NCBI RefSeq assembly: GCF_900591205.1
Contig: NZ_UUPU01000001.1
Location: 744,001-808,000, forward strand
DNA length: 64,000 bases
Direction: 5' to 3'
DNA from: Pseudomonas viridiflava
GTDB lineage: Bacteria > Pseudomonadota > Gammaproteobacteria > Pseudomonadales > Pseudomonadaceae
A model generated the notes under the pieces. The model ran no database searches, was not told the origin of the DNA, and saw nothing but the letters and a program-made list of their open reading frames with translations. Shown here one piece after another: positions 43,290 to 50,914 of this stretch; positions within the stretch are counted from its first letter, which is position 1, and the number at the start of each line of letters is the position of its first letter. The position numbers and the translations under genes are program-made.

Positions 43290-43934
43290 ATGCTACCCCT
43301 CAGCTTTTCTGATGTAGTTCGCGCGATCTTGGGGGAATACCCAGCGGGTCTGACGCCTCAAGAAATCAGATCAATAGTGAAGGCCCAATATCCGGCTTAC
43401 TACGGCACTGAGTCACATGTGCGCAACGTGGAAAGAGGGAATTACAAGGACCTTGACCACGCTTTGCTGGCAAGGATCTACATCGCGTGTCGCGGTGCCC
43501 GCGACATTTTCGCAGACAAGTCGCAGAAGCCGCACCGCATGTCATTGGAGGCCGGTACTGATTCCATAGAGGTGAATGAGCGTGAATTTATAGAAGGTGA
43601 GGATCTCGAAAAGCTTGCGGCGGACATCGGCACCTTGTACGTACTAGGAACGAATCTTTTTACCGCCGAAGGCGTAGAGATTATCAAGATAGGTATCACC
43701 ACAGGCGCTGTAGAGAAACGGATTGCCCAGCTATACACGACCGGTGTGCCGTTTCGGTTTCGACTGATTTCGCAGATTGAAACCACAAACTACTCTAAAC
43801 TTGAGCAGGCATTACATTGTATTTTTGATAGGTTTCGTATCAATAAGTCTAGAGAATTTTTTACTGCACATTGCCTTACGCATGTTCCCGATCTTATTTC
43901 TATACATCAAAAAATTGAAAAAAGTGCAGTTTGA
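43290..43934 (+). CDS. GIY-YIG/T5orf172-type nuclease-domain protein
   Basis: 214 residues from ATG 43290 (AAGGA six bases upstream; an earlier ATG at 43284 is too close to it). Residues 1-70 look like a winged-helix region (VVRAILGEYPAGLTPQEIRS). Residues about 112-192 fit the T5orf172/GIY-YIG domain: GTLYVLG (114), KIGITTGAVEKRIAQL (133-148), VPFRFRL, the catalytic-type Glu in KLEQALH (172) and INKSREFF (185-191). It is followed 32 bases later by a HEPN-like gene in the same direction. Composition is AT-rich compared with the head genes. Candidate effector or sensor of a two-gene defence module. Confidence 0.72.
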   Translation: MLPLSFSDVVRAILGEYPAGLTPQEIRSIVKAQYPAYYGTESHVRNVERGNYKDLDHALLARIYIACRGARDIFADKSQKPHRMSLEAGTDSIEVNEREFIEGEDLEKLAADIGTLYVLGTNLFTAEGVEIIKIGITTGAVEKRIAQLYTTGVPFRFRLISQIETTNYSKLEQALHCIFDRFRINKSREFFTAHCLTHVPDLISIHQKIEKSAV

Positions 43935-43966
43935 ATTATTTTTAGTGGTGAAGGAGGTAGCTGATC

Positions 43967-44716
43967 ATGGAAAAATACTATCATGAGCCAGATGCTATCG
44001 CTTATCAGTATCAGGTTCTATCAATTACAAAAGAGATGAAGTTTAGATTAGGTGAGCTGATAGATACTAGTCGCATGGAGCTTTCAGCATTTTACAATTC
44101 ATCTAAGACAAAAAAGACACACGAGCCAACAGATTTAATTAAATATCGGTTCAGTTCCGTATTGGCTTTGCTTCAAACATTTCGCGATGCTCTGCCCAAG
44201 GCCATCGGCAATAACCAGAACTTGAAAAGCCTAGCTAGCAATGTTCCTCATGCTAAGGTTCTACGGCAGTTACGAAATTCTTTGGTACATGATGGCTATC
44301 AGCCTTTTGGCCTTTGGGTCGATGGTCGCTACTACATGGGCACTAATTATATTGCCCATGATCAGTATGGGAAGTCTATTCGGGTCGATGCTCCTGAGGT
44401 TGATATTGAAACCCTCGCTCTAGAGTATTTAATTGAGTATTGCGCTCAGCTGGCAACGCTCCTTGCAGATCTTCCAGAAAATGAGAAGCTAATCGGCTCA
44501 CCGCGAAGTTATGAATGGTTTCAGGCCACTTATTCTCATCCTGTTCTACAGAGGTTTCCCGAGTTTGCGATGCCAAGCCGATTTGATGGGCTGGTATATT
44601 CCGAAAACGAACCCTCAGCGATTGATGGTGCAGTGATCAACCTTCGAGCAATTACTGAGTTATGTGCAGCACGACTTTCCGAGTTAGAGAATTTACCGCT
44701 TATTCCATGGTCCTGA
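43967..44716 (+). CDS. HEPN-like protein with R-x4-H motif
   Basis: 249 residues, mainly helical. The key segment is RQLRNSLVHDGYQPFGLW: R103-N104...H108 is the Rx4H motif of HEPN RNases and related abortive-infection proteins. It is followed by a beta insert (WVDGRYYMGTNYIAHD) and a second helical half. A near-perfect GGAGGT site stands 8 bases before ATG. It lies downstream of the GIY-YIG gene and upstream of the ogr-like activator. Inference: an RNA-cutting toxin or a HEPN partner in a defence pair. Confidence 0.65.
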   Translation: MEKYYHEPDAIAYQYQVLSITKEMKFRLGELIDTSRMELSAFYNSSKTKKTHEPTDLIKYRFSSVLALLQTFRDALPKAIGNNQNLKSLASNVPHAKVLRQLRNSLVHDGYQPFGLWVDGRYYMGTNYIAHDQYGKSIRVDAPEVDIETLALEYLIEYCAQLATLLADLPENEKLIGSPRSYEWFQATYSHPVLQRFPEFAMPSRFDGLVYSENEPSAIDGAVINLRAITELCAARLSELENLPLIPWS

Positions 44717-44736
44717 CGATATGCTCGGGCTTTAAT

Positions 44737-44760
44737 CGTATTTAGTGTAAAATCAATACG
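44737..44760. promoter_or_regulatory. Inverted repeat upstream of the ogr-like gene
   Basis: CGTATT-N12-AATACG, 24 bases before the ATG at 44784. The placement suggests an operator or promoter element for the late activator. Confidence 0.4.
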
Positions 44761-44783
44761 CTAAAGGCTTTCGGGGAAAGGTT

Positions 44784-45044
44784 ATGCGGGTGTATTGCAA
44801 AGTGTGCGGCGAAAAAGGGCGCATCGCTTCCCGCGACGAGCTATCCCTGGAATTCGCCCGCCTCTACTGCCAATGCAGCTCCGCCCACTGCGGCCACACG
44901 TGGGTAGCCAATCTGACCTTCTCCCACACCCTGAGCCCCTCAGCCCAGGCGGTCGACCGTATGCTGTTCGACCGCCTGCGCAGTTTGTCCAAGGGGCAGC
45001 AGCGTGATCTGTTCGATCAACTGGGCGTGGTGTCCTCCACGTAG
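44784..45044 (+). CDS. Ogr/Delta-type late transcription activator
   Basis: 86-residue zinc-finger protein of the P2 Ogr family. The metal-binding cysteines are CKVCG at residues 5-9 and CQC...C near 29-36 (YCQCSSAHCGHTW). It recruits RNA polymerase to late promoters by binding alpha. It starts after GGGGAAAGG. The downstream end overlaps a convergent gene by 28 bases. Unlike P2, where ogr lies near gene D, here it lies near the early side. Confidence 0.85.
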   Translation: MRVYCKVCGEKGRIASRDELSLEFARLYCQCSSAHCGHTWVANLTFSHTLSPSAQAVDRMLFDRLRSLSKGQQRDLFDQLGVVSST

Positions 45045-45313
45045 TCTTTTAAGCTCGCCCTGGCTTCGTCAAAGCGGTCCAACTGTGTATTGCCGTATTC
45101 AATCAACGCCAGTTTGGCGCGATTCGACAACCGCAGCTCTGCGGTGAGCAGCTCTATCACCAGCGCGAAGCTGTTGCCGCATTCTTCGAATTCTTCCCGT
45201 ATTTTCAAGGTGCAAAGTTTGGAAGGTTTCACAGCGATCTTTCCTTTTTCGTTGTCGTTGGGCGGTAGTTTATTGAAGGATTTTTCGCTTACTAGTGCCC
45301 GGCTGACGCGCAA
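45017..45313 (-). CDS. Prophage hypothetical protein (98 aa), convergent with ogr
   Basis: 98 residues from a TTG at 45313, or shorter from a later start; contents are mainly helical (IREEFEECGNSFALVIELLT, FDEARASLKDYVEDTTPS). The end overlaps the end of ogr by 28 bases on the other strand. Function unknown. Confidence 0.45.
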   Translation of the reverse strand: MRVSRALVSEKSFNKLPPNDNEKGKIAVKPSKLCTLKIREEFEECGNSFALVIELLTAELRLSNRAKLALIEYGNTQLDRFDEARASLKDYVEDTTPS

Positions 45314-45536
45314 GTGTAAGTAGGTAATATCCCCAGCAAACCGATGAAATTCCCCGCCGGACTCTGCGCATTCGCCTCTGTTAGCAGTGATTCAAATTGT
45401 GTTTTGCTGACAAGTTTTGTCTTGAATGCAGAAAGCCACTCGCCTATAAATCAAGGGGTGTAGCGAGTTTTGTGGGCTGCAGTAGCCCGCTCATGGGAAT
45501 AATCGAAGTGCTTTGTCTGTTTTATTTGATTACAAA

Positions 45537-45563
45537 AACAAGGGCGCTGGGCGCCCTTGTTTG
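45537..45563. terminator. Rho-independent terminator of the early operon
   Basis: CAAGGGCGC-TGG-GCGCCCTTG with A's before and TTTG after. It lies just past the stop of the leftward gene 45586-45894. Confidence 0.9.
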
Positions 45564-45585
45564 ATCCTTTGTTACAGGTTGGGCC

Positions 45586-45894
45586 TTACGCGGGGCGTAG
45601 GTGGTAGCTCAACGCGTCCAAGGTGACCACGCCATAGAAGCGTTCACCGCCTGGTCCTTCGAATGCGGTGACCACTTGTTTGCCGGGTAGCGGGATGCGC
45701 ACCAGACCGTTGCCGCTGTTGAATTCCAGCAACCGGGTGGCACCCAGCAGGTGTGAGTCCGAACGCAGACCCAATTGCTGACGCGCTTGTTTGATCTGGT
45801 CTTCGGGCACCAACACCAGTTCGCCGTCAATGCTCAGGCAGTAGCTCCCGGTACGATGGTGCGTCGGAAAGTAAGCGATTCTCTGTTTATCCAT
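45586..45894 (-). CDS. Prophage early protein, unknown (102 aa)
   Basis: 102 residues from MDKQRIAYFPTHHRTGSYCL. The middle (LVLVPEDQIKQARQQLG) and end (GGERFYGVVTLDALSYHLRP) suggest a small alpha/beta fold. The start overlaps a 25-codon frame upstream by 8 bases. It is the last gene of the leftward early operon before the terminator at 45537. Confidence 0.65.
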   Translation of the reverse strand: MDKQRIAYFPTHHRTGSYCLSIDGELVLVPEDQIKQARQQLGLRSDSHLLGATRLLEFNSGNGLVRIPLPGKQVVTAFEGPGGERFYGVVTLDALSYHLRPA

Positions 45895-45964
45895 GATGAT
45901 GTCCTCGGGCATATGGGGCCGTGGTAGCCTTGTGCCCGCTGCTGCTGGGGTGCTGTGCTTGCAT
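45887..45964 (-). CDS. 25-aa leader peptide, coupled to the next gene
   Basis: MQAQHPSSSGHKATTAPYAR and five more residues (GHHHG). AAAAGGAG is ideally spaced before the ATG, and the stop lies inside the first codons of the 102-aa gene. Translational coupling is likely. It is similar in layout to the 26-aa frame at 42851-42931. Confidence 0.45.
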   Translation of the reverse strand: MQAQHPSSSGHKATTAPYARGHHHG

Positions 45965-46027
45965 GGTGTTGCTCCTTTTGTGGTGGCAGGTGTCGGGGAG
46001 GTGCGAACTCCTCGGCACCGTCTTTTT

Positions 46028-46279
46028 TCAGGCTTGCTGCAAGGCGGTGGCCGTGTACACGGATCGCCATTGGCAGCGCACCTCAAACAAACCCAGGTTG
46101 TGGCCTTCTACGTTGTGCAGATGCACGACGGTGACGAAGGTGGGGCGGCTGTCGGGGTGGGCACGCCAGTGATCGGCGGCGGCCAACTCGGCGAATTCTT
46201 CGGCGGTGCCTTTTTCGACGTACCAGACGGGCAGGTATAAGCGTCCGAGCAGGCCGTTGGCGCTGTAGTGCAGGATCAT
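46028..46279 (-). CDS. Prophage early protein, unknown (83 aa)
   Basis: 83-residue protein MILHYSANGLLGRLYLPVWY... with GHNLGLFEVRCQWRSVYTAT near the end. Its first bases overlap the stop of the 210-aa gene by 4. Small alpha/beta look; no family recognised. Confidence 0.65.
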   Translation of the reverse strand: MILHYSANGLLGRLYLPVWYVEKGTAEEFAELAAADHWRAHPDSRPTFVTVVHLHNVEGHNLGLFEVRCQWRSVYTATALQQA

Positions 46280-46908
46280 GCTTGGCCGGCCTCGATGTCG
46301 GTGAGGTAGTCCATGCGCAACACGCTGATGCAGTCATCGAACAGCTTGATGTCGAGCCCGCGCAGGTCGGTGAGGTTGAGCCGGTAGCAGTTGTGGTGAA
46401 TCAAGCTCATCAGGAACATAGCCACGACGTGGCTTTGGCCGCTGCGCGTTTCCGCAACCTGCAGCAGGCGGTCGAAGGCTTGTACGCCTTTGGCCTCGAT
46501 TGCACCGTTGCGCACATAGGCCGCGCTTTTGCGGGGGCGCCTTTGAGCTTGGGGACAGGGCTCAACGGGCAGGGGGGGCCACTGTTCTAACAGCTCCCGC
46601 CATACGGTTTTGCCTTCGGCGATGCGTTCGTGGATTTCGACCTCGGGCGTGTAATCCATTTTCAGCACCTGCAGGCAGTCTTCAAAGTCCTGGGCGTCTA
46701 AACGATGCAGGTGTTCAAAGTCGAACGGGTAACTTGCGCCGTCATACAAACCCAGCAGGAAACGGCCCACCGTTTTACCTGCTGCTGTGCGGCCGAGGGC
46801 GATGGGGACGAGCCTGTGTAACGCCTGTGTGCCGGTTTGGATGATCGCGGGACGGCACTGCTGGTATGCCCATATTTCGGCCAGGGTATTGATGAATGAA
46901 TCGGTCAT
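46276..46908 (-). CDS. Two-repeat early phage protein (210 aa)
   Basis: 210 residues made of two related halves: LHRLVPIALGRTAAGKTVGR...FDFEHLHRLDAQDFEDCLQV-LKMDY (about 27-85) and FDRLLQVAETRSGQSHVVAM...LNLTDLRGLDIKLFDDCISV-LRMDY (about 143-200). A Pro/Arg-rich linker joins them. The repeat unit looks like a family of small phage proteins (DUF7673 by memory). The double form suggests internal duplication. Role in replication or regulation is unknown. Confidence 0.65.
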   Translation of the reverse strand: MTDSFINTLAEIWAYQQCRPAIIQTGTQALHRLVPIALGRTAAGKTVGRFLLGLYDGASYPFDFEHLHRLDAQDFEDCLQVLKMDYTPEVEIHERIAEGKTVWRELLEQWPPLPVEPCPQAQRRPRKSAAYVRNGAIEAKGVQAFDRLLQVAETRSGQSHVVAMFLMSLIHHNCYRLNLTDLRGLDIKLFDDCISVLRMDYLTDIEAGQA

Positions 46909-46929
46909 TGTGTGGCTCCTTGCTTGGGG

Positions 46930-47202
46930 TTAAGCCTGGCGAACCAGGTAGACGGTGAATTGCTCGGGCAGCTCGATTTTTTGCACGGCCTTGATCTGGT
47001 CGCGGGTGCAGTCGTCGGCCAGGAAGTGCTGTGTGCCGGATTCGGCTTGTTGCTCGATGCGGGCGACCAGATAAGTGGTGGTGCAGGCATTGCCGGTGAT
47101 GATCACGACGTCGATTCCTTGGGCTTGCAGCTCGACCTGGAGAACGCGCAAGCGGCGGGTTTTGCCGGATGCTTTGGGGCCGGTGATGACGTGTAGCGGC
47201 AT
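46930..47202 (-). CDS. Small P-loop protein (90 aa)
   Basis: 90 residues with a Walker A motif GPKASGKTRRL at the N-terminus (residues 8-18) and a strand GIDVVIITGNACTTTYLVAR. There is no clear Walker B, though LADDCTRDQI near 63 could serve. It is too small for a full AAA domain; it may be a mini-ATPase or a decoy of a P-loop protein. It follows the 210-aa gene's upstream flank in the leftward early operon. Confidence 0.6.
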   Translation of the reverse strand: MPLHVITGPKASGKTRRLRVLQVELQAQGIDVVIITGNACTTTYLVARIEQQAESGTQHFLADDCTRDQIKAVQKIELPEQFTVYLVRQA

Positions 47203-47217
47203 GGTGATGGTCCTTTT

Positions 47218-47532
47218 TCAGTGGGCAGCGGATTGCACGCGCAGGGAGTTCTGCGCGGGGAATAGGTAGGCGTGGAATGTGTGAACTGTTGGCTTATCTA
47301 CAGGGCTGAGTGCCTTGTTTTTGCTGGGGGCGAGTGGCCGAAAAAGTAGTTCGGTGCGAATGGAATGCGCTGAACTATGTGTACGGGCACCGTCCGCTGT
47401 AGGCCCTGTGGTTACTGGCTTGCAGCGGGTTATGCGGGGCAGGCGGTAAATGGAATGTGGGTGGAATGAAAAGTAGTGCGGTGCCTTCCGGTGAGATTCC
47501 AGTGATGATTTTTTATAAGTGATTAAATTCAT
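47218..47532 (-). CDS. Possible 104-aa protein, low support
   Basis: Frame from ATG 47532 (MNLITYKKSSLESHRKAPHY) to 47218. The ribosome-binding site is weak (TAGG, 9 bases). Basic and Ser/His/Pro-rich, without domain features. It may be non-coding space between primase and the P-loop gene. Confidence 0.3.
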   Translation of the reverse strand: MNLITYKKSSLESHRKAPHYFSFHPHSIYRLPRITRCKPVTTGPTADGARTHSSAHSIRTELLFRPLAPSKNKALSPVDKPTVHTFHAYLFPAQNSLRVQSAAH

Positions 47533-47644
47533 TGATAAATACCTAAACAGTTCAAAAATTACAGACTCAAATGGGTCCGCTCGCAGAGCCTCTGCTAAAT
47601 CGCAGGCAACACTTCCCCATGGGCGTAAACGCCCGGTGTTCAGC

Positions 47645-47654
47645 GGGGGGGGGG
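47645..47654. repeat. Ten-base G/C homopolymer at the primase stop
   Basis: Ten G on the plus strand (ten C on the coding strand), directly after the primase TAG stop. Homopolymer tracts like this can vary in length. Confidence 0.7.
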
Positions 47655-50342
47655 CTAAGGGGTCTTGAAGATCCAGCAGTTGATGGTGCGGCGTTCGATC
47701 CGGGAGTACGCCTTGCGGGTCTCTACGAAGGTGTACGTGGTGCTTTGCGGCAGGGCGCGCTGCAGCTGGGCGCGGGTGAGGACTTCCTGGCCTGCTTTGC
47801 GACAGGCTTCTTGGAAATGCTCGATGTTGATGGCCACCACGCCGCGTTCGTTGCTGTGGTTGAGGGTTTGGTGTTTTTCTTCGCGGGTGCCGTCGCTGTC
47901 GGTGATGGTGACGACGCGTTCGTTGAGGTAGTGGTAGATGTGCCAGAAGGCGGCGGCGTCTGGGTGTTCCGATCGGCACCGCTGCTGGCGGGCGATGGCG
48001 CGTTGTTCCAGGTGGTTTGCCAGGTTGTCGGTGTCTGCGTCTGACCAGGCCGGGAATAGCGCCTGGGTGGCGTAGGCGGCGGCGAGTACCTGGGCGTGGC
48101 ATTGAACGATGCGTGCCTCTGTAATGGCCGGAACACTTTGCAGGCGCTGTTCACAGCGGGGGAATGCTTCGAAGTAGCGGGCCAGCCACTGGGGTTCGCA
48201 GGCCAGGCACTGGCGGAGGTAGCCGCCCAGGTCTTTGGCACCCATGCCTTTGAGCCGATCGGCGCGGGGCTTGAGGGACAGGCTGTGGTGGTCTTTGGTG
48301 GCGTGGAATTCAACGATGCGCGACAGCGTGGCCTCGGAGCCGTCCACGCTGTTGTTTTGAGAGATACCCAGGGCGCCGCGCCAGTAGGTGGTGCGCGTTT
48401 CGTTGCCGCCTGTGTTGACGCCGGTGACACGCAACGTGGCGTGGTAGTCGTAGAGCCTTTTGAACTCGTCGAAGTGGAACTGCACCACGACTTTGCGGCC
48501 TTGGCTGTCGGTGATTTCTTTGTCCGATTCGATCAGGATCACGGGTAGGTTGCTGACCTCGGCGAAGCTGCGTGACAGGCCGATCATGCTTGCCCCCGCG
48601 CCGCTGGGCTGGATGCCTTCGAAGTTTTCACGGCCGGTGAGCCGCCACAGAAAACGCAGTAGTGTGGACTTGCCGGCGCCCGGTTTGCCGGTGAATTCCA
48701 TAAAGGGGAAGGACGCCTGTTTTGCGCCGATCTGTTGTACGAAATAGGCGGCGGTCCACCAGGACAGGATGGCCAAGCCGTTGAGGCCGTTCACCGCCAG
48801 GAAGTCTTCAAACCATTCGGGGTCAAAGTCCTGGGCCCGCTCGATTTTGAAGTTGGCCAGGGTGGTCTTGATGCCGTTGCCGGCGATGTCGATGAAACCG
48901 TGGCTGTTCACCGGCAGCTCTTTGCCTTGGTGGAACCCGAAGGTGGGATAGCAGTAGAGCCCGGTGGCGTCGTCGTAGCCTACGAACGGCAGGCTGCGCA
49001 CGGTTCGCACGGGGCGGTGTTCGTCGTTGAGCCATTTGTTGCGCAGGATGGCCAGCACCGGTTCGCCGCCTTCGAAGTTGCCGCCAGGGGTGTGTTCCAG
49101 CAGCGAGCGGGCGAAGCTGCGTGGTTCGGCGATCGCGTTGGGGGCCAAGGGCGCTTTGCAGCTGCGCGAGGCGTCCGGAAATTGGAAGTCGAAGAAGTAG
49201 CGTTGCTCGCTGGTGATGACGTCCTTCTCCAGGTATTCCAGGTTGGGGATGCAGTTGGAGACCTGTTTGATTTTGACGTGTTTGCTGAATAGCTCGCGGT
49301 TGCCCTCGACCTTTTCCTCGCCCAGGTCGGTATTGAGGTCGCTTTGTGCGACCTTGGCTGAGTACAGCCGGTTACGAAATTCCATAAGGTAGAACCCCAC
49401 CGGCCGACGCAGGTACAACAGGTAGGCCAGTTTGCCGGTGTTCCCAGCAGTGAACAGGCGGCCTCGGTATTCGGCCTCAGCCATGAAGTCGGCATTGAGC
49501 TGGCCGTCGCGGTAGACGTCATCCCAGTCGCGTTCGCCAGCGAGGGCTACCCATGCGATTTCCTGCCGGTCGCGCAGTTTGTGCAGGTATTTGGGGATCA
49601 TCATGTGCCCGGCTGCGTCGTCATCCAGCGCGATAACCCAGGTGATGGACTTGCCTTTGTTGGCCTCGATCAGTTCCCAAGGGAAGTTGTTGGCCGATAT
49701 CGAGGCAATCGCTTTGAAGCCCGCCAGGTGTAATGCGATGGCGTGAAAGATGCCCTCTACGATGTAGATGCGGTCGCTCTTTTTGATCGCCATGCCTGGC
49801 GGCACCCAGCCGTTGCCCAGGTAGGTCATGCCCTTTTTGATACCCGCTTTTACGCCGTCGTTGGTCGTGACGGCTGTGGCGTCGATCAGGCGCTCCCAGT
49901 GGCCATTGCACAGGGGGAAGCGGACGGTATCTGCCCACTGGCCGTTCTTGAGCTTGCGCCGGCCTTGTTGATACCAGCCTTTCAATTGGCTGATGTCGAA
50001 GCCGCGGTTGCGCTGCAGGTAGGCGTCAGCGGTGGCGTTGGGGTTGGCCTCGGTTTTGGGGAAGCGATCGCTGAGGTTTTCGAACAGGTGGCGGTAGCGC
50101 TCGCGGGTTTTTTCCTCGTATTGGCAGTTGTTGAGGCGGTTGCATTTGAGCTGGTAGGGCTGGGCGATGGCGATGTAGACGGTGCGTTCGCCGCACTTGG
50201 GGTTGGGGCAGACGCCCTCTTGTAAGTACTTGGCGTTGCTGGTTTTGAAGTCGAGGTCGCGGTCTTGTTTTAGGGCTTCGACGACTTCGTTTAGGTAGAT
50301 GTCGTCGTAGGCTTTTTGGTCGAGTTTTTTGCGCGGGGTCAT
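47655..50342 (-). CDS. Phage primase with zinc, Toprim-like and P-loop domains
   Basis: 895 residues from ATG 50342 (MTPRKKLDQKAYDDIYLNEV), chosen because it overlaps the Cox-like stop by 1 base (TAATG). A zinc cluster (CPNPKCGERT...CNRLNNC) is near residues 43-80, a Toprim-like primase core (IYIVEGIFHAIAL, then WVIALDDDAAGHMMI) near 195-250, and a P-loop (FTGKPGAGKSTLL) near 547-560 with LIESDKEITD as a Walker B candidate. It is likely the replication primase/helicase for P2-like rolling-circle or related DNA synthesis. It heads the leftward early operon. Confidence 0.85.
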   Translation of the reverse strand: MTPRKKLDQKAYDDIYLNEVVEALKQDRDLDFKTSNAKYLQEGVCPNPKCGERTVYIAIAQPYQLKCNRLNNCQYEEKTRERYRHLFENLSDRFPKTEANPNATADAYLQRNRGFDISQLKGWYQQGRRKLKNGQWADTVRFPLCNGHWERLIDATAVTTNDGVKAGIKKGMTYLGNGWVPPGMAIKKSDRIYIVEGIFHAIALHLAGFKAIASISANNFPWELIEANKGKSITWVIALDDDAAGHMMIPKYLHKLRDRQEIAWVALAGERDWDDVYRDGQLNADFMAEAEYRGRLFTAGNTGKLAYLLYLRRPVGFYLMEFRNRLYSAKVAQSDLNTDLGEEKVEGNRELFSKHVKIKQVSNCIPNLEYLEKDVITSEQRYFFDFQFPDASRSCKAPLAPNAIAEPRSFARSLLEHTPGGNFEGGEPVLAILRNKWLNDEHRPVRTVRSLPFVGYDDATGLYCYPTFGFHQGKELPVNSHGFIDIAGNGIKTTLANFKIERAQDFDPEWFEDFLAVNGLNGLAILSWWTAAYFVQQIGAKQASFPFMEFTGKPGAGKSTLLRFLWRLTGRENFEGIQPSGAGASMIGLSRSFAEVSNLPVILIESDKEITDSQGRKVVVQFHFDEFKRLYDYHATLRVTGVNTGGNETRTTYWRGALGISQNNSVDGSEATLSRIVEFHATKDHHSLSLKPRADRLKGMGAKDLGGYLRQCLACEPQWLARYFEAFPRCEQRLQSVPAITEARIVQCHAQVLAAAYATQALFPAWSDADTDNLANHLEQRAIARQQRCRSEHPDAAAFWHIYHYLNERVVTITDSDGTREEKHQTLNHSNERGVVAINIEHFQEACRKAGQEVLTRAQLQRALPQSTTYTFVETRKAYSRIERRTINCWIFKTP

Positions 50343-50569
50343 TAGCGCGAACCGTTTTTCTTGAGGCCGGTAACGCGATCGGACTGGTCGGCGGCTTCCC
50401 GCGTTAGGTGGACCATATTGATAAACACGGTGCCCTTTTTGCCCTCGGTCTTTTCTTTGATGAGGATCATCCCGCTTTCGATCTTGTGGCGTACCGAGCG
50501 CTCGCTCAATCCCGCACGGCGGGCGAATTCGAGTGGGGTTACATATGGCGTGTCGATGACGATCTGCAT
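50342..50569 (-). CDS. Cox-like excisionase/repressor
   Basis: 75 residues from MQIVIDTPYVTPLEFARRAG: a helix-turn-helix (YVTPLEFARRAGLSERSVRH) near residues 9-28 then a basic C-terminus. First gene of the leftward early operon, facing away from the lysogenic repressor. In P2, Cox blocks the lysogenic promoter and acts as excisionase. The ATG at 50569 is preferred over upstream frame residues that lie within the operator. Confidence 0.75.
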   Translation of the reverse strand: MQIVIDTPYVTPLEFARRAGLSERSVRHKIESGMILIKEKTEGKKGTVFINMVHLTREAADQSDRVTGLKKNGSR

Positions 50570-50601
50570 TTTGTATAAGCTCCACGGAACATTTTCTGAA
50601 A

Positions 50602-50646
50602 AGGTGTACAATCGCGACCTAAATCTAAGGTCGCATACGTACACCT
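50602..50646. promoter_or_regulatory. Nested palindromic operator of the lysis-lysogeny switch
   Basis: AGGTGTAC (50602-50609) pairs with GTACACCT (50639-50646), and GCGACCT (50614-50620) pairs with AGGTCGC (50628-50634); both share one centre at 50624. It lies between the Cox-like gene and the repressor gene and should bind one or both regulators. Confidence 0.8.
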
Positions 50647-50659
50647 GTCAAGGGGGGGT

Positions 50660-50899
50660 ATGGAGCTTTTCGAGAAGTTGAAACTGATCCGCCAAGCGGA
50701 AGGCCTCACGCAGCGGGAGTTGTGCGATGCGACGGGGATTAACTTATCCACATGGAAAAGTTACGAATTGCAACGGCGCAAGGAAGTCAGCTCGTTGGAG
50801 CTGTTGAAGATCACCGGACACCATCAATTCAAGAAGTACACGTTGTGGTTGATGTGTGATGAGGCGGTGCCGGAGTGCGGACAAATCAGCCCGGTCTAA
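50660..50899 (+). CDS. Lysogeny repressor (helix-turn-helix, CI/C-type)
   Basis: 79-residue protein: MELFEKLKLIRQAEGLTQRE, an HTH_3 domain (LTQRELCDATGINLSTWKSYE) covering most of the protein, without a cleavage domain. It starts 14 bases after the palindromic operator and is followed by the integrase, as in P2 (C then int). With no LexA-like autolysis domain, it needs an antirepressor to be inactivated in SOS, which fits the LexA-boxed gene at 16657. Confidence 0.8.
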   Translation: MELFEKLKLIRQAEGLTQRELCDATGINLSTWKSYELQRRKEVSSLELLKITGHHQFKKYTLWLMCDEAVPECGQISPV

Positions 50900-50914
50900 G
50901 CTAGGAGCGCAAAT

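Noticed and set aside
47533..48102. Upstream part of a 294-codon minus-strand frame overlapping the primase end
   Set aside because: It is Arg/Pro/His-rich text out of frame with primase; only the last 104 codons (47218-47532) lie outside primase and those are listed with low confidence.
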